Assembly: GCF_001886815.1 (NCBI RefSeq)
Contig: NZ_CP018099.1
Coordinates: forward strand, 434,001-498,000
DNA: 64,000 nt
Direction: 5' to 3'
Source of the DNA: Caldithrix abyssi DSM 13497
GTDB lineage: Bacteria > Calditrichota > Calditrichia > Calditrichales > Calditrichaceae
Both the position numbers and the translations under genes were made by a program. The notes beneath the pieces were generated by a model that was given only the letters and a program-made list of their open reading frames with translations, had not been told where the DNA came from and made no database searches. This document shows positions 8,133 to 16,599 of this stretch, piece after piece; positions within the stretch are counted from its first letter, which is position 1, and every line of letters starts with the position of its first letter.

Positions 8133-9149
8133 ATGCATAAAGACAGCATCTATTTGAATTTTATTTTTGTGGCGGTCAGCCTGATTCTTCTGCTTCTTCT
8201 TGGCGTTGTCGGCTATAGCTGGATCGAAGGCTGGTCGTGGCTCGACGCCCTGTACCAGACGGTGATCACTTTTTCTACCGTTGGCTTTCAGGAGGTTGCG
8301 CCCCTGAGCCGCAACGGAAGAATGTTTACTATTTTATTGATTTTCCTGGGGTTGGTTATCATTGCCCTGCTGTCGGGCAGCATTACAACCTGGTTTGTTT
8401 CTTCGCAAATTTTAGCAAAAAGGAAGATTTTAAAAATGAAGCAAAAAATAGCGGCATTAAAAGATCATGTCATAATATGCGGGGGCGGCGAAACGGCCAA
8501 AACCCTGATCCGCGAATTTCAGCAGGCTAAAAAACCGTTTGTGGTCATTGAGCATAAGCCAGAAATTGTCTCGGAACTGCAAGAGTTTTTTCCGAATTTG
8601 TTGATTATCGAAGGCGACGCCACAAAGGATGAGTTTTTAGAAGAAGCCAGGATCGAAACCGCCCATGGCTTAATTACCACCATGCCGGTTGACGCGGACA
8701 ATTTATTTATTGTGGTCTCCGCCCGTAGTTTGAATCCCAATTTAATCATCGTGTCGCGCGCGGTAGATCCGCATACCGAAAGCAAACTTTACAAAGCCGG
8801 AGCCAACTACGTGATCGTGCCCAACGTCGTGGAGGGCCTGCGCATGGCTTCGGTGTTGCTGCGCCCTACCCTGGTGAGTTTTCTGGAAGTGATGATGTCC
8901 AATAACGATCTGGCGCTGCGCCTGGAAGAGGTTGCTCTGCCGGAAAGCTCCGCGCTGGTAAACAAGCCGTTGAGCGATGCCCGCATTCCGCAGCGTACGG
9001 GCTTAATCGTCATCGCCCTTAAGCGCGCTAAAGATTCGCAGTGGATATTCAATCCGGTTTCTTCAACCTTGCTGCACAAAAATGATCGGTTGATCGTGCT
9101 CGGCGACGAAGAGCGCATCAAAAAACTACACGCATTGCTTAAGGAGTAG
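8133..9149 (+). CDS. Two-helix potassium channel with RCK (TrkA) domains
   Basis: 338 aa. Two transmembrane helices (about residues 9-29 and 64-90) flank a pore loop TVITFSTVGFQEV whose TVGF replaces the canonical TVGYG filter. A cytoplasmic RCK/TrkA-N domain begins at DHVIICGGGETAKTLI (Rossmann glycine motif near residue 112), and a TrkA-C domain ends the protein (about 255-338). This is the MthK-type architecture of ligand-gated K+ channels. The cysteine-cluster gene starts 7 bases after its stop, so the two are probably cotranscribed. The F at the filter suggests K+ conduction with possibly altered selectivity. Confidence 0.9.
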   Translation: MHKDSIYLNFIFVAVSLILLLLLGVVGYSWIEGWSWLDALYQTVITFSTVGFQEVAPLSRNGRMFTILLIFLGLVIIALLSGSITTWFVSSQILAKRKILKMKQKIAALKDHVIICGGGETAKTLIREFQQAKKPFVVIEHKPEIVSELQEFFPNLLIIEGDATKDEFLEEARIETAHGLITTMPVDADNLFIVVSARSLNPNLIIVSRAVDPHTESKLYKAGANYVIVPNVVEGLRMASVLLRPTLVSFLEVMMSNNDLALRLEEVALPESSALVNKPLSDARIPQRTGLIVIALKRAKDSQWIFNPVSSTLLHKNDRLIVLGDEERIKKLHALLKE

Positions 9150-9155
9150 TCGTTC

Positions 9156-9797
9156 TTGGCTGATGATTTCCCGATCATCGAAAAAACATTTGCCTTTCGC
9201 TGTACGCAGTGTGCGGACTGCTGTACGGGCGACCAAACCGTGTTTTTGAATCTTTTCGATCTTTACAAAATGGCGCAATATTTGCAATTGAATCACACTG
9301 CGCTGCTTTTTTCAAAAAAAATCGTCGCCTTAAAAAAAGACACGCAAAACGATGTTTACAGACCGGTCATTCGCTTTAAAAGCAGGCCGTTTAAATTTTG
9401 CCCGTTTCTGATTAATGAATGGGGGGAGAACGGAAAGATAACCGGCTGGTGCCGGCTCCACCCGCGCCATAAACCGCTGGTGTGTTCCCTGGCGCCGGTG
9501 GGGGTACGTTTTGACGCCGCAGAGGACAGTCTGCAATTTTTGTTGGTCCCGCCAACCGACCGCTGCCCCGGTTTAAAGGAAGCGCCGGTTCAAATTCTTG
9601 AGGAGTACCTGGCCCCTTATCAGCAGGAAATTGCCTTTCAAAATCTTTTTTTTAAAGTTCTGGAATGCGTCAAATCTAACGGCTGGTCTGCCGCCCAATT
9701 TCAACACAACCTTTACGCCTTTTCGCTGCAAAAGCCGTTCGCAGAAACGTTGGAAGATATCTTACGCGTTCATTGCGGAACGGACAGAATTTCCTGA
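9156..9797 (+). CDS. YkgJ-type cysteine-cluster protein
   Basis: 213 aa, soluble. The N-terminal FRCTQCADCC (residues about 13-22) and later cysteines in KFCPFL, GWCRLHPRHKPLVC and DRCPGL fit the CxxCxxxxC metal-binding cluster family (UPF0153/YkgJ), predicted to bind zinc or an Fe-S cluster. Molecular function is unknown. A TTG start at 9156 is supported by AAGGAG at about 9140, inside the end of the upstream channel gene. The next gene is convergent on the minus strand. Confidence 0.82.
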   Translation: MADDFPIIEKTFAFRCTQCADCCTGDQTVFLNLFDLYKMAQYLQLNHTALLFSKKIVALKKDTQNDVYRPVIRFKSRPFKFCPFLINEWGENGKITGWCRLHPRHKPLVCSLAPVGVRFDAAEDSLQFLLVPPTDRCPGLKEAPVQILEEYLAPYQQEIAFQNLFFKVLECVKSNGWSAAQFQHNLYAFSLQKPFAETLEDILRVHCGTDRIS

Positions 9798-9892
9798 AAA
9801 ATGCAGTATGATAAAAATTAAGTCGGCGGACATCCTTTCCCGCCGGCTTAAAATGTTTTTTAAAGCTTTGATGTGTTTTTATGATGCTATTT

Positions 9893-10945
9893 CTATTCGA
9901 TCAAAGAATAACCCGCCGGCACCTGAAAAGATTGGTCCCCCAGTGGAGCCTTTTCCAGCTTAATGAGCTCGGTGCGATAAGAAAAATCGGGCCCTTTTGC
10001 CGCTGTTTTTTTCATGGTTTTTTCTTTTAACTTTTTCTTTAAAAAACCGCCAAACATACCGCCCGGATTGGTGATGTCCAGTCCTGGTTTTTCCTCTTGC
10101 ATTTCCTGTTTTGGTTTGGGACGGGTGGCAAAGTACTGTCCTTCGATCAGTATGGGCAACCCTTCGATTTTATTTAATTCCTGAACAAACTTAGAACCCT
10201 TAAAGTCAGACATATTGTTACTTTCCTGGTTCATAGCCCGGAATAGTTTAAACCAGTTTAAGCCTAAAATTGCGTCTGTTTCCATGCCCACCGGAAAACC
10301 GACTTTCTCCATAAATGTTTTTTGAAATTCCTGTTCTTCCTTTATTGCGTCCTCTATGTTCTGATTGGAAGCGGTTGCCCAGACGTCAGTGAACAGGCTG
10401 TCTTTACCTTTTTCTCCCGTTTCGGTGTTTTCCCATTCCGTAACCCAGAATATCTGGTACTCCTTGCAGGGAAAGTTGTTAATCGTTTTGCTTTTTCCAG
10501 TGGGCACAACTTTGAAGACCTGTCGGGTAATTTTAATCGGGCTTTCTTCCTCTTTATACTCGTCCTCTTCATATTCTGCTTCTGTATCCGGAGAGTAATG
10601 TTCTTCGCTCTCTTCAAACGTTAATTTCTCGATGGGGCGCACACGATACTGTTTTTTATCATGAAAAATATCGTACACTTTCATCTCTTCCAGATCGATG
10701 ATTTCGCCTTTTTTCCGGTCGCCAAACACGAATTTTGACATCATCTTGCCCATCATTCCCTGCGCTTTAAAATCATTCTCACTCTCCTTGTGCTTTTTAA
10801 GGCTTTGAAGCCATATCGTTTCATGGGTTGTGTATTCGCCAAAATCTTTGAATTTCACCGTGGTTTTGCTTTCACGTATAACGCCAGCAGAGAGCGCCTG
10901 GAAAGCAAACATTAATAAAAATACGGTCATAAAATGTAACTTCAT
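9893..10945 (-). CDS. Exported protein of unknown function (DUF4412-like?)
   Basis: 350 aa. A cleavable signal peptide is clear (MKLHFMTVFLLMFAFQALSA). The mature part is polar, rich in Lys/Glu, with an acidic stretch (DTEAEYEEDEYKEEESP) near residue 130 and a repeated methionine patch (MMGKMMSK). Phrases such as KTINNFPCKEYQIFW resemble periplasmic DUF4412-type proteins, but I cannot confirm that. The start is well set by GGAGGAGG 5 bases before the ATG. The EnvC-like gene ends 79 bases upstream on the same strand, so both may belong to one envelope operon. Confidence 0.75.
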   Translation of the reverse strand: MKLHFMTVFLLMFAFQALSAGVIRESKTTVKFKDFGEYTTHETIWLQSLKKHKESENDFKAQGMMGKMMSKFVFGDRKKGEIIDLEEMKVYDIFHDKKQYRVRPIEKLTFEESEEHYSPDTEAEYEEDEYKEEESPIKITRQVFKVVPTGKSKTINNFPCKEYQIFWVTEWENTETGEKGKDSLFTDVWATASNQNIEDAIKEEQEFQKTFMEKVGFPVGMETDAILGLNWFKLFRAMNQESNNMSDFKGSKFVQELNKIEGLPILIEGQYFATRPKPKQEMQEEKPGLDITNPGGMFGGFLKKKLKEKTMKKTAAKGPDFSYRTELIKLEKAPLGDQSFQVPAGYSLIE

Positions 10946-11024
10946 GGTTCCTCCTCCATTATGATTTTACGCATCTAATCTATCGGTTATCGCTGTAAAA
11001 ATCAAACATCACAAGAGTAAAAGG

Positions 11025-12272
11025 TTATTCTAACCAGTGTTCAGGATTGTGAATTTTATTATGGCTGTAAATGCCAAAGCCCAGGCTGGGCGAACCGTTG
11101 TAACCAGAATCGCTGACTTTACCGATAATCTGATTTTGTTCCACGGGAGAATCCCAGTAAACGTAGATTTCGGCAAGATGAGAATAAACGGAATAATAGC
11201 CCTTGCCATGGTCTACAATAACCAGGTTCCCATAACCGGGCAAATACTGGATGACGCGCACCACCCCCGGGAAAACACAGCGCACGGGCGAGCCGGGCTT
11301 TGCCTTGATTTCAATATCCGTGTTTTTGATGTAGGTTTTTAAAACAGGGTCGCGCTTTTTACCAAAATGCGAAATCACCTTTCCTTTAACCGGCCAGGGA
11401 AGTTTCCCTCTGGCTTTTTCGAAATTTTTAAACTTAAATACTACCCCGGACTTTTTTGGGGACGCGCGGTCTGGAGTTTGCTTTTCCTGTTTAAGTCGTT
11501 CCTTTTCGAGCGCGGCGATCAAATCCAGCAAGCTGGCGCGCTCGCGGTTTTTGCGTGTTAATAATTGCTGATAATTCGCCTGATTACGCTTTATCCTGCT
11601 TAACAGCCGTTGTTTTTCTTTTTTGCGGGCAACAAATTGCCTGGTTTTTTCTTCAAGCGATTTTAAGGCAATATCCTTTTGCTGCAGCGATTTTTCCAGC
11701 GACCTTTTTATCTGTTCTATTTGCTTTTTTTTATTGCGAATGGTACGAATCAGGTTTTCGTCGTGACGGGCAATTTGCCGCAAATGTTTAAGACGAACCA
11801 TGGCCTGATTCAGAGAGCGCGAACTTAACAAAAGTTCAATATTTTTAATACGTCCATATTTATAAGCGTACACGGCGCGGGCGGCGTAAAGGGCTTGCAA
11901 ATCTTCCAGCTGTTGATTGGTTTCACGCAGCTTGTTTTCGGATTCAGAGATTCTGCTTTGTAAAAGACGGATTTCCTGCTCAAGGATTCCTCTACTGCGG
12001 CTGATGAGCGCCATTTCGTGTTCCAGTAGTTGAATTTGAATGGCCAGGCTGCTTTTCTTCTTTTGGGTGGCAAGGATCTTTTGACGCAGTTCGTCAATCT
12101 GAGATTCAAGTTCCTTTAACAGGTTTCGATTTTTGTTAAGGCTGCCATCAATGCCTACCTGTGCGTGTAGCACAGACAGGTTAAAATGGATGAAGCCAAA
12201 AATCAACCATAATATAAAATAAACTCGAGCGATGGAATTAAATTTACAAGAAATAGCCAACCGAAATCGCAT
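11025..12272 (-). CDS. EnvC-like murein hydrolase activator with degenerate LytM domain
   Basis: 415 aa. A membrane-spanning signal (about residues 15-37) is followed by a long coiled coil (about 45-260, heptads rich in Leu/Gln/Lys/Glu) and a C-terminal LytM/M23 domain. The zinc ligands expected in an active M23 peptidase are absent: the HxxxD region reads NTDIEIKAKPGSP and the C-terminal HxH region reads SLGFGIYS. This is the hallmark of EnvC/NlpD-type proteins, which activate amidases rather than cut peptidoglycan, so a role in cell separation is inferred. AGGAG lies 7 bases before the ATG. It overlaps the preceding PorV-like gene by 29 bases. Confidence 0.88.
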   Translation of the reverse strand: MRFRLAISCKFNSIARVYFILWLIFGFIHFNLSVLHAQVGIDGSLNKNRNLLKELESQIDELRQKILATQKKKSSLAIQIQLLEHEMALISRSRGILEQEIRLLQSRISESENKLRETNQQLEDLQALYAARAVYAYKYGRIKNIELLLSSRSLNQAMVRLKHLRQIARHDENLIRTIRNKKKQIEQIKRSLEKSLQQKDIALKSLEEKTRQFVARKKEKQRLLSRIKRNQANYQQLLTRKNRERASLLDLIAALEKERLKQEKQTPDRASPKKSGVVFKFKNFEKARGKLPWPVKGKVISHFGKKRDPVLKTYIKNTDIEIKAKPGSPVRCVFPGVVRVIQYLPGYGNLVIVDHGKGYYSVYSHLAEIYVYWDSPVEQNQIIGKVSDSGYNGSPSLGFGIYSHNKIHNPEHWLE

Positions 12273-13059
12273 TACTTACTCCTAATCGCGCGTGGTATTC
12301 CAGCGCATAACAAATGGAAACGACCTTCCTTTTAAAAATTAGACCCGAGGCAAAAGTTTGCGCCTGCTGCCGAAACCCGACCATTAATGAAAACATGGAG
12401 TTGAGCGCGTACGTTAATCCAATCCTATAATCGAAATCAAAGCGCTCGTCTTTAAAAAGATCTAATGTAATTTGCGCTTTGGGCAGGGGCTTAAGGCTAA
12501 TACCATTGATAAAATAAATGGGGATGTCTCCTTTTTTTGCAGAGAGTGCGGGCTCGTTAATATTGCCCGCCACACTCGCCACGTTTAACCAGGGTAACAC
12601 TTTGACATGAATTCCCAGCGTTAACCCTACGGCATTGTAATTTCCATATTTCTTAATTTGCAAAAAATAGTTTTGAATTGCCAATCCAAAGGAAAATTTC
12701 TCGAAAAACCGGCCGGAAATGTATAATGAAAATTGCTGTTCTCTGTAATTTTGATCGCCAAACTGGCTGACGAACAGGCCGAAAGGCAAACCTTTAATGC
12801 GGCCCCGGAAACTTAAACCGAATTCATTTAGTTGAGAAATGTTGTAGAAATTTCGATATTGTAAACATAATTCCGTTTTGGAATCGAGCGCAAGAAGGGC
12901 GGGATTGATATTGAAAAAAATGCCGGATTGGCCCGCAATGCCGGAACCGCCCAGGGCAAGGTAAGAAGGGGGCAAACGGCCCGGCTCAAAAGAGGCCAAT
13001 AGCGAACGCATAATCAAAAAATGAATAAAAACAATTTTTACCGACGAATACATTTTCAT
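12244..13059 (-). CDS. PorV/PorQ-like outer-membrane beta-barrel protein
   Basis: 271 aa with a hydrophobic N-terminal signal (about 10-23). The mature region alternates short aromatic beta strands and turns, with the phrase LALGGSGIAGQSGIFFNINPALLA typical of PorV/PorQ-type (UPF0164-like) barrel proteins of the FCB group, which begin with an AxGGAGxA...NPA motif. Such proteins accompany type IX secretion or act as outer-membrane porin-like barrels; nothing else of a secretion system is seen here. It overlaps the downstream EnvC-like gene by 29 bases, so the two are coupled. Confidence 0.75.
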   Translation of the reverse strand: MKMYSSVKIVFIHFLIMRSLLASFEPGRLPPSYLALGGSGIAGQSGIFFNINPALLALDSKTELCLQYRNFYNISQLNEFGLSFRGRIKGLPFGLFVSQFGDQNYREQQFSLYISGRFFEKFSFGLAIQNYFLQIKKYGNYNAVGLTLGIHVKVLPWLNVASVAGNINEPALSAKKGDIPIYFINGISLKPLPKAQITLDLFKDERFDFDYRIGLTYALNSMFSLMVGFRQQAQTFASGLIFKRKVVSICYALEYHARLGVSNAISVGYFL

Positions 13060-13148
13060 GGGAATACATTTTTAATGATCTGGTAAAATTTACATGGATT
13101 GAGAAAAAAAGCAAGATTTACAGGTTAATTTTTTAACGGGAGAAATGG

Positions 13149-14273
13149 ATGAAGCGCATTTATTTAGACAACGCCGCCACCACGCCAATGGTCTCTGAAG
13201 TCATAGAAGCCATGCATGAATGGAATACCCGCTTTTTCGGAAATCCAAGCAGCGTCCATCACTTTGGACAGATCGCCCGGGCGCGGCTGGAAGAGTGCCG
13301 GGACATCATCGCTGATTTTCTGGGCGTTCCTTCAAAAAAGTTCTTTTTTACCAGCGGCGGTACAGAAGGCAATAACTGGATTCTGAAAAGCGTGGCCGCG
13401 CAATTAACATCCGAAAAAAAACACATTCTGATTTCTGCCCTGGAACATGCGTCTGTTTTCGAAACGGCGCGCTTCCTGAAAAAACAGGGAGCAGATATTG
13501 ATTTTATTGAACCGGATGGAGAAGGCCTTATCACCGTAGATCAAATCCAGAAAGTTCTTCGCAAAGACACGGCCTTTATTTCCATAATGTACGTCAACAA
13601 CGAAACGGGGATTATTAATCCTGTTAAAGAAATCGCTGACTTCTGCAAAAAAAACAACATTCAATTTCACTGCGATGCCGTACAGGCGCTGGGTAAAGTC
13701 GATTTTGAGTTGCAAGAAATGGATGTTGATTTTTTGACCGTTTCCGCCCATAAAATCCACGGGCCTAAGGCGGTGGGCGCTGTTTACATAAAAGAACCGG
13801 CCTTGTTAGAACCTTTTTTACACGGCGGACAACAGGAAGCGGGAACTCGCGCTGGTACGGAAAATGTATCCGGAATTATCGGTTTTGCCCGGGCGGCGCA
13901 GTGGATTGCCAGCCGCCGCAGTCAACGTGACAAAGTTAAACAACTCCAGAGCTATTTTGAGGAACGATTGAAAGAACTGTTTAAAAAGGTTGTGGTGATC
14001 GGAGGTGACGCGCCGCGAACGCCGTTTATCTCACAGGTGGCCTTTCCCGGAGTCGACAATCAAAATTTACTAATGCGCCTGGATTTAAACGGAATTGCCG
14101 TTTCCGTCGGCTCTGCCTGCAGCAGCGGAACTTTAAAGCCTTCGCGTGTGTTACAGAAAATGCATTTAGCGGATGATGTGGTGCGCTCAGCGCTTCGTTT
14201 TAGCTTTTCTTATCTAAACAAAATGGAAGAAATTGAAACTACTTTAGAGAACTTGAAAATATTAATAAGTTGA
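13149..14273 (+). CDS. Cysteine desulfurase (NifS/IscS group)
   Basis: 374-aa PLP enzyme that removes sulfur from cysteine for Fe-S cluster or thiolation pathways. It begins YLDNAATTPMVSEV, carries the PLP-binding lysine in SAHKIHGPKAVGA and the mobile-loop cysteine in SVGSACSSGTLKPS, which places it in group I (IscS/NifS) rather than SufS. No iscU, iscA or mnmA gene is next to it. GGGAGAAA lies 7 bases before the ATG. A second, more divergent class-V enzyme is present at 23265. Confidence 0.93.
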   Translation: MKRIYLDNAATTPMVSEVIEAMHEWNTRFFGNPSSVHHFGQIARARLEECRDIIADFLGVPSKKFFFTSGGTEGNNWILKSVAAQLTSEKKHILISALEHASVFETARFLKKQGADIDFIEPDGEGLITVDQIQKVLRKDTAFISIMYVNNETGIINPVKEIADFCKKNNIQFHCDAVQALGKVDFELQEMDVDFLTVSAHKIHGPKAVGAVYIKEPALLEPFLHGGQQEAGTRAGTENVSGIIGFARAAQWIASRRSQRDKVKQLQSYFEERLKELFKKVVVIGGDAPRTPFISQVAFPGVDNQNLLMRLDLNGIAVSVGSACSSGTLKPSRVLQKMHLADDVVRSALRFSFSYLNKMEEIETTLENLKILIS

Positions 14274-14376
14274 CAAATTGATAAGCATCACTGACAAAAG
14301 AGTATTAATTTTAGAGTTTAAAATTAGATCAACAATTTTTTTCAATAAAAACTTCAATTAAATAGGGAGGTCTGCC

Positions 14377-15090
14377 ATGAGGTTATTTCGTATGAGTTTA
14401 TTTTTAGTATTAATCGGAGGACTTGTTCTTTTTTCATGTTCAGAGGACAAAAAGGATGACGGCACCAATGCCACAGATACGCCGCCGGAAGGTGTTTCCA
14501 TCACAGAGATAGAGGTTCCGCCTGCCTTGCTGCAATCCACAAATCAGTATGCTCAGATGGCCGTTGGCACCATTAACTTTGTGAATTCCTTTAAAGGTTA
14601 TGTAGGTTTTTTTAATCCTAATGTCGGACTCCAGAGCGATACGGACGGTCCGCCATGGGTCTACACCTGGTCTGACGGAGGTTTAACCATAACGCTAACC
14701 ATTACCATTGAAGATAATCAGTACCACTGGGTACTAACCTTCAACGGTACGGATGGCGAGATGCAATACAATAACTTTGTTATGTATGAAGCCTGGCAGA
14801 ATCTGGACGGGACTTACGGAAAACTGGTTGTGTACGATCCCGAGTATCAAAACATCAGCTCAGAATGGACCTGGGTGCAGGATGATCAGGGCGTGATCAC
14901 GGTTACCTTTATCAATCATTATGACCAAAGTAAAATAATTGTTACGCAAAATCAGGATTTATCCGGCACGCTGGAAGTGTATGAAAATAACATTTTGACC
15001 ATGAAAATAAGCTGGAATGCAGATGGCTCGGGCAACTGGTGGACTTATGATGATGATGGCACTCTAACCGGTTCTGGTAGCTGGACATAA
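14377..15090 (+). CDS. Lipoprotein of unknown function, beta-rich
   Basis: 237 aa. A lipoprotein signal ends LVLFSC, with C21 as the lipidation site, followed by a charged linker (SEDKKDDGTN). The mature part is rich in Trp, Tyr, Gly and Asp and reads as a repetitive beta sheet (WTYDDDGTLTGSGSW at the end), much like MORN/YD-type surface sheets, though I see no exact repeat. A clear GGGAGG lies 8 bases before ATG and an intrinsic terminator follows the stop, so it is a single-gene unit. Function unknown. Confidence 0.8.
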   Translation: MRLFRMSLFLVLIGGLVLFSCSEDKKDDGTNATDTPPEGVSITEIEVPPALLQSTNQYAQMAVGTINFVNSFKGYVGFFNPNVGLQSDTDGPPWVYTWSDGGLTITLTITIEDNQYHWVLTFNGTDGEMQYNNFVMYEAWQNLDGTYGKLVVYDPEYQNISSEWTWVQDDQGVITVTFINHYDQSKIIVTQNQDLSGTLEVYENNILTMKISWNADGSGNWWTYDDDGTLTGSGSWT

Positions 15091-15096
15091 ACTTTT

Positions 15097-15120
15097 AAGG
15101 GGCGCAAGCCCCTTTTTTAA
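15097..15120 (+). terminator. Intrinsic terminator after lipoprotein gene
   Basis: Stem AAGGGGC/GCCCCTT with loop GCAA, running into TTTTTT six bases after the stop codon. Confidence 0.9.
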
Positions 15121-15642
15121 TACTTCTTTCAAACAGCTGGCGCTACACATCGTGTTAAAGTTTTCAAGCAGCCACAATGGATTATTGGTTAATTAGTTGA
15201 ATAGGTGAATGGTTGAATAGTCGCCGGCCTGTCATTACAAATTTGTTTCTGCAATGCGGTGAATTCTTACCACCGTTTATGTAGGGGCGTAGGATTTCCA
15301 AGAACAATTTAGCGCTGGTAAGCATTAACTTTAGTCATATAAAAAAAGCGCTCTGGATAAAGTAGGGATGGAAATCCTTCGCCCTTACAATTACTTAAAT
15401 TCCTGCGGAATTTTTTTTGGCTGCGGCTTTGCTGTACTAGAATTAAAAATTATCACGCGGAGCGGGAGGCTGTGCCCGAATTATCACGCGGAGCGGGAGG
15501 CTGCGCCCGAATAGTAGATTGCCGATTTGCTTAACTTTGCTCTCAAAATAATTTGTTTAATCTTTTTCTGCGATGATTGGGTAATCTGTGAAAAAATTGC
15601 TTTGCGCGCGTTGCGGTTTATCTTGGTTGCGGCTCTGCCGCT
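15119..15642. other. Intergenic repeat region
   Basis: No credible gene. A short TGGTTGAA-like run (15187-15221) is followed by the second long copy of the dispersed repeat (15231-15640), which abuts the 3' end of the DMT transporter gene. A 99-codon plus-strand frame starting at 15527 is an antisense reading of the transporter and is rejected. Confidence 0.75.
15231..15640 (+). repeat. Dispersed repeat, long copy 2
   Basis: Matches 6291-6670 in order. It differs by an internal duplication: the block ATTATCACGCGGAGCGGGAG occurs twice in a row near 15448-15510, once in the other copy. The MITE-like inverted repeat is at 15283-15386. The right edge ends at the transporter stop codon. Confidence 0.85.
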
Positions 15643-16527
15643 TTATTTCTCGGAGGCCTTACTCACCAGACCAATCCCTGCAAAAATTATAACCATACCA
15701 GCGATTAACTGCCAGGATATCTGTTCGTCGCGAATGAGCCAGCCCCAGAACAAAGCCAGGGGCGGCGTTACAAAGGTTATTAAAGACATCAACACGGCAG
15801 AAGTCGTTTTGAGTAACCAGAAATAGAGAACAAAGGCCAATGCCGTGCCCAGTAAGGCAAGGTAAAGCAAAGAAAGAATGGCATTTAAATCGTAGGTTGC
15901 CGTTTGTCCCGACTCGGTGGCCAGATGCAATAAAAAGAGGGTAAGCGCTGCGTACAATATGGGAAAGGTGTTCAAAGTTACCGGGTGGAATTTTGCCCGG
16001 GCTTTTTTCCCCACAATAGTGCCCAGCGCCGAAAAAGCGGGGCTGATAAGAACCGCTATCATGCCGTAGATTCCATAGGGATGCGTGATATTAAGCTGGT
16101 CATGAAAAATGATGACAACGCCCAAAAAACCGGTTAAAATCCCCAGCATCTTTTTTAAGGTGATGTCCTCCGAAGGCAGAAGTTTAATGGAAAACAGAGC
16201 TACATAAAAAGGCATTACGGCAAATAAAACCGAAGCCAATCCGGAATTAATGTATTGTTCGCCCCAGTAAACCAGCGCATAGCCGCCGGTAAAGTTGATT
16301 ACGCTAAACCACAGAAAAAAGAGATGGGTTTTTAAATCCCGCGGAATCGGATGGTCCATTTTAATGGAATAAATAAACAAGGGGACAAAAGCGATTAAAA
16401 AACGCCAGCCGGCCGATAAAAAAGGCGGTAGCGATTCCAGGCCGATTTTTATGGCCAGCCAGGTGGAACTCCAGATAATGGAAAGAAGAACAACCACCAG
16501 AATGGCAATAAGTTTTGTTGAACGCAT
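15643..16527 (-). CDS. EamA/DMT-family transporter
   Basis: About 294 aa with ten predicted hydrophobic helices in two EamA halves. The first half has SSTWLAIKIGLESLPPFLSA and the second begins YGMIAVLISPAFSALGTIVG; this is the drug/metabolite-transporter fold. Substrate unknown. The ATG at 16527 fits AAAGGA spaced 10-11 bases better than an in-frame TTG at 16536. The stop lies exactly at the edge of the dispersed repeat. The gene follows the SLC12-like transporter by about 70 bases on the same strand, so cotranscription is likely. Confidence 0.88.
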   Translation of the reverse strand: MRSTKLIAILVVVLLSIIWSSTWLAIKIGLESLPPFLSAGWRFLIAFVPLFIYSIKMDHPIPRDLKTHLFFLWFSVINFTGGYALVYWGEQYINSGLASVLFAVMPFYVALFSIKLLPSEDITLKKMLGILTGFLGVVIIFHDQLNITHPYGIYGMIAVLISPAFSALGTIVGKKARAKFHPVTLNTFPILYAALTLFLLHLATESGQTATYDLNAILSLLYLALLGTALAFVLYFWLLKTTSAVLMSLITFVTPPLALFWGWLIRDEQISWQLIAGMVIIFAGIGLVSKASEK

Positions 16528-16599
16528 CCGAAACAATTCCTTTTGTTTTTAAAGCTCTGGAAAATACAGAAAGAACGACAAAAACACAACTCCCACTCT

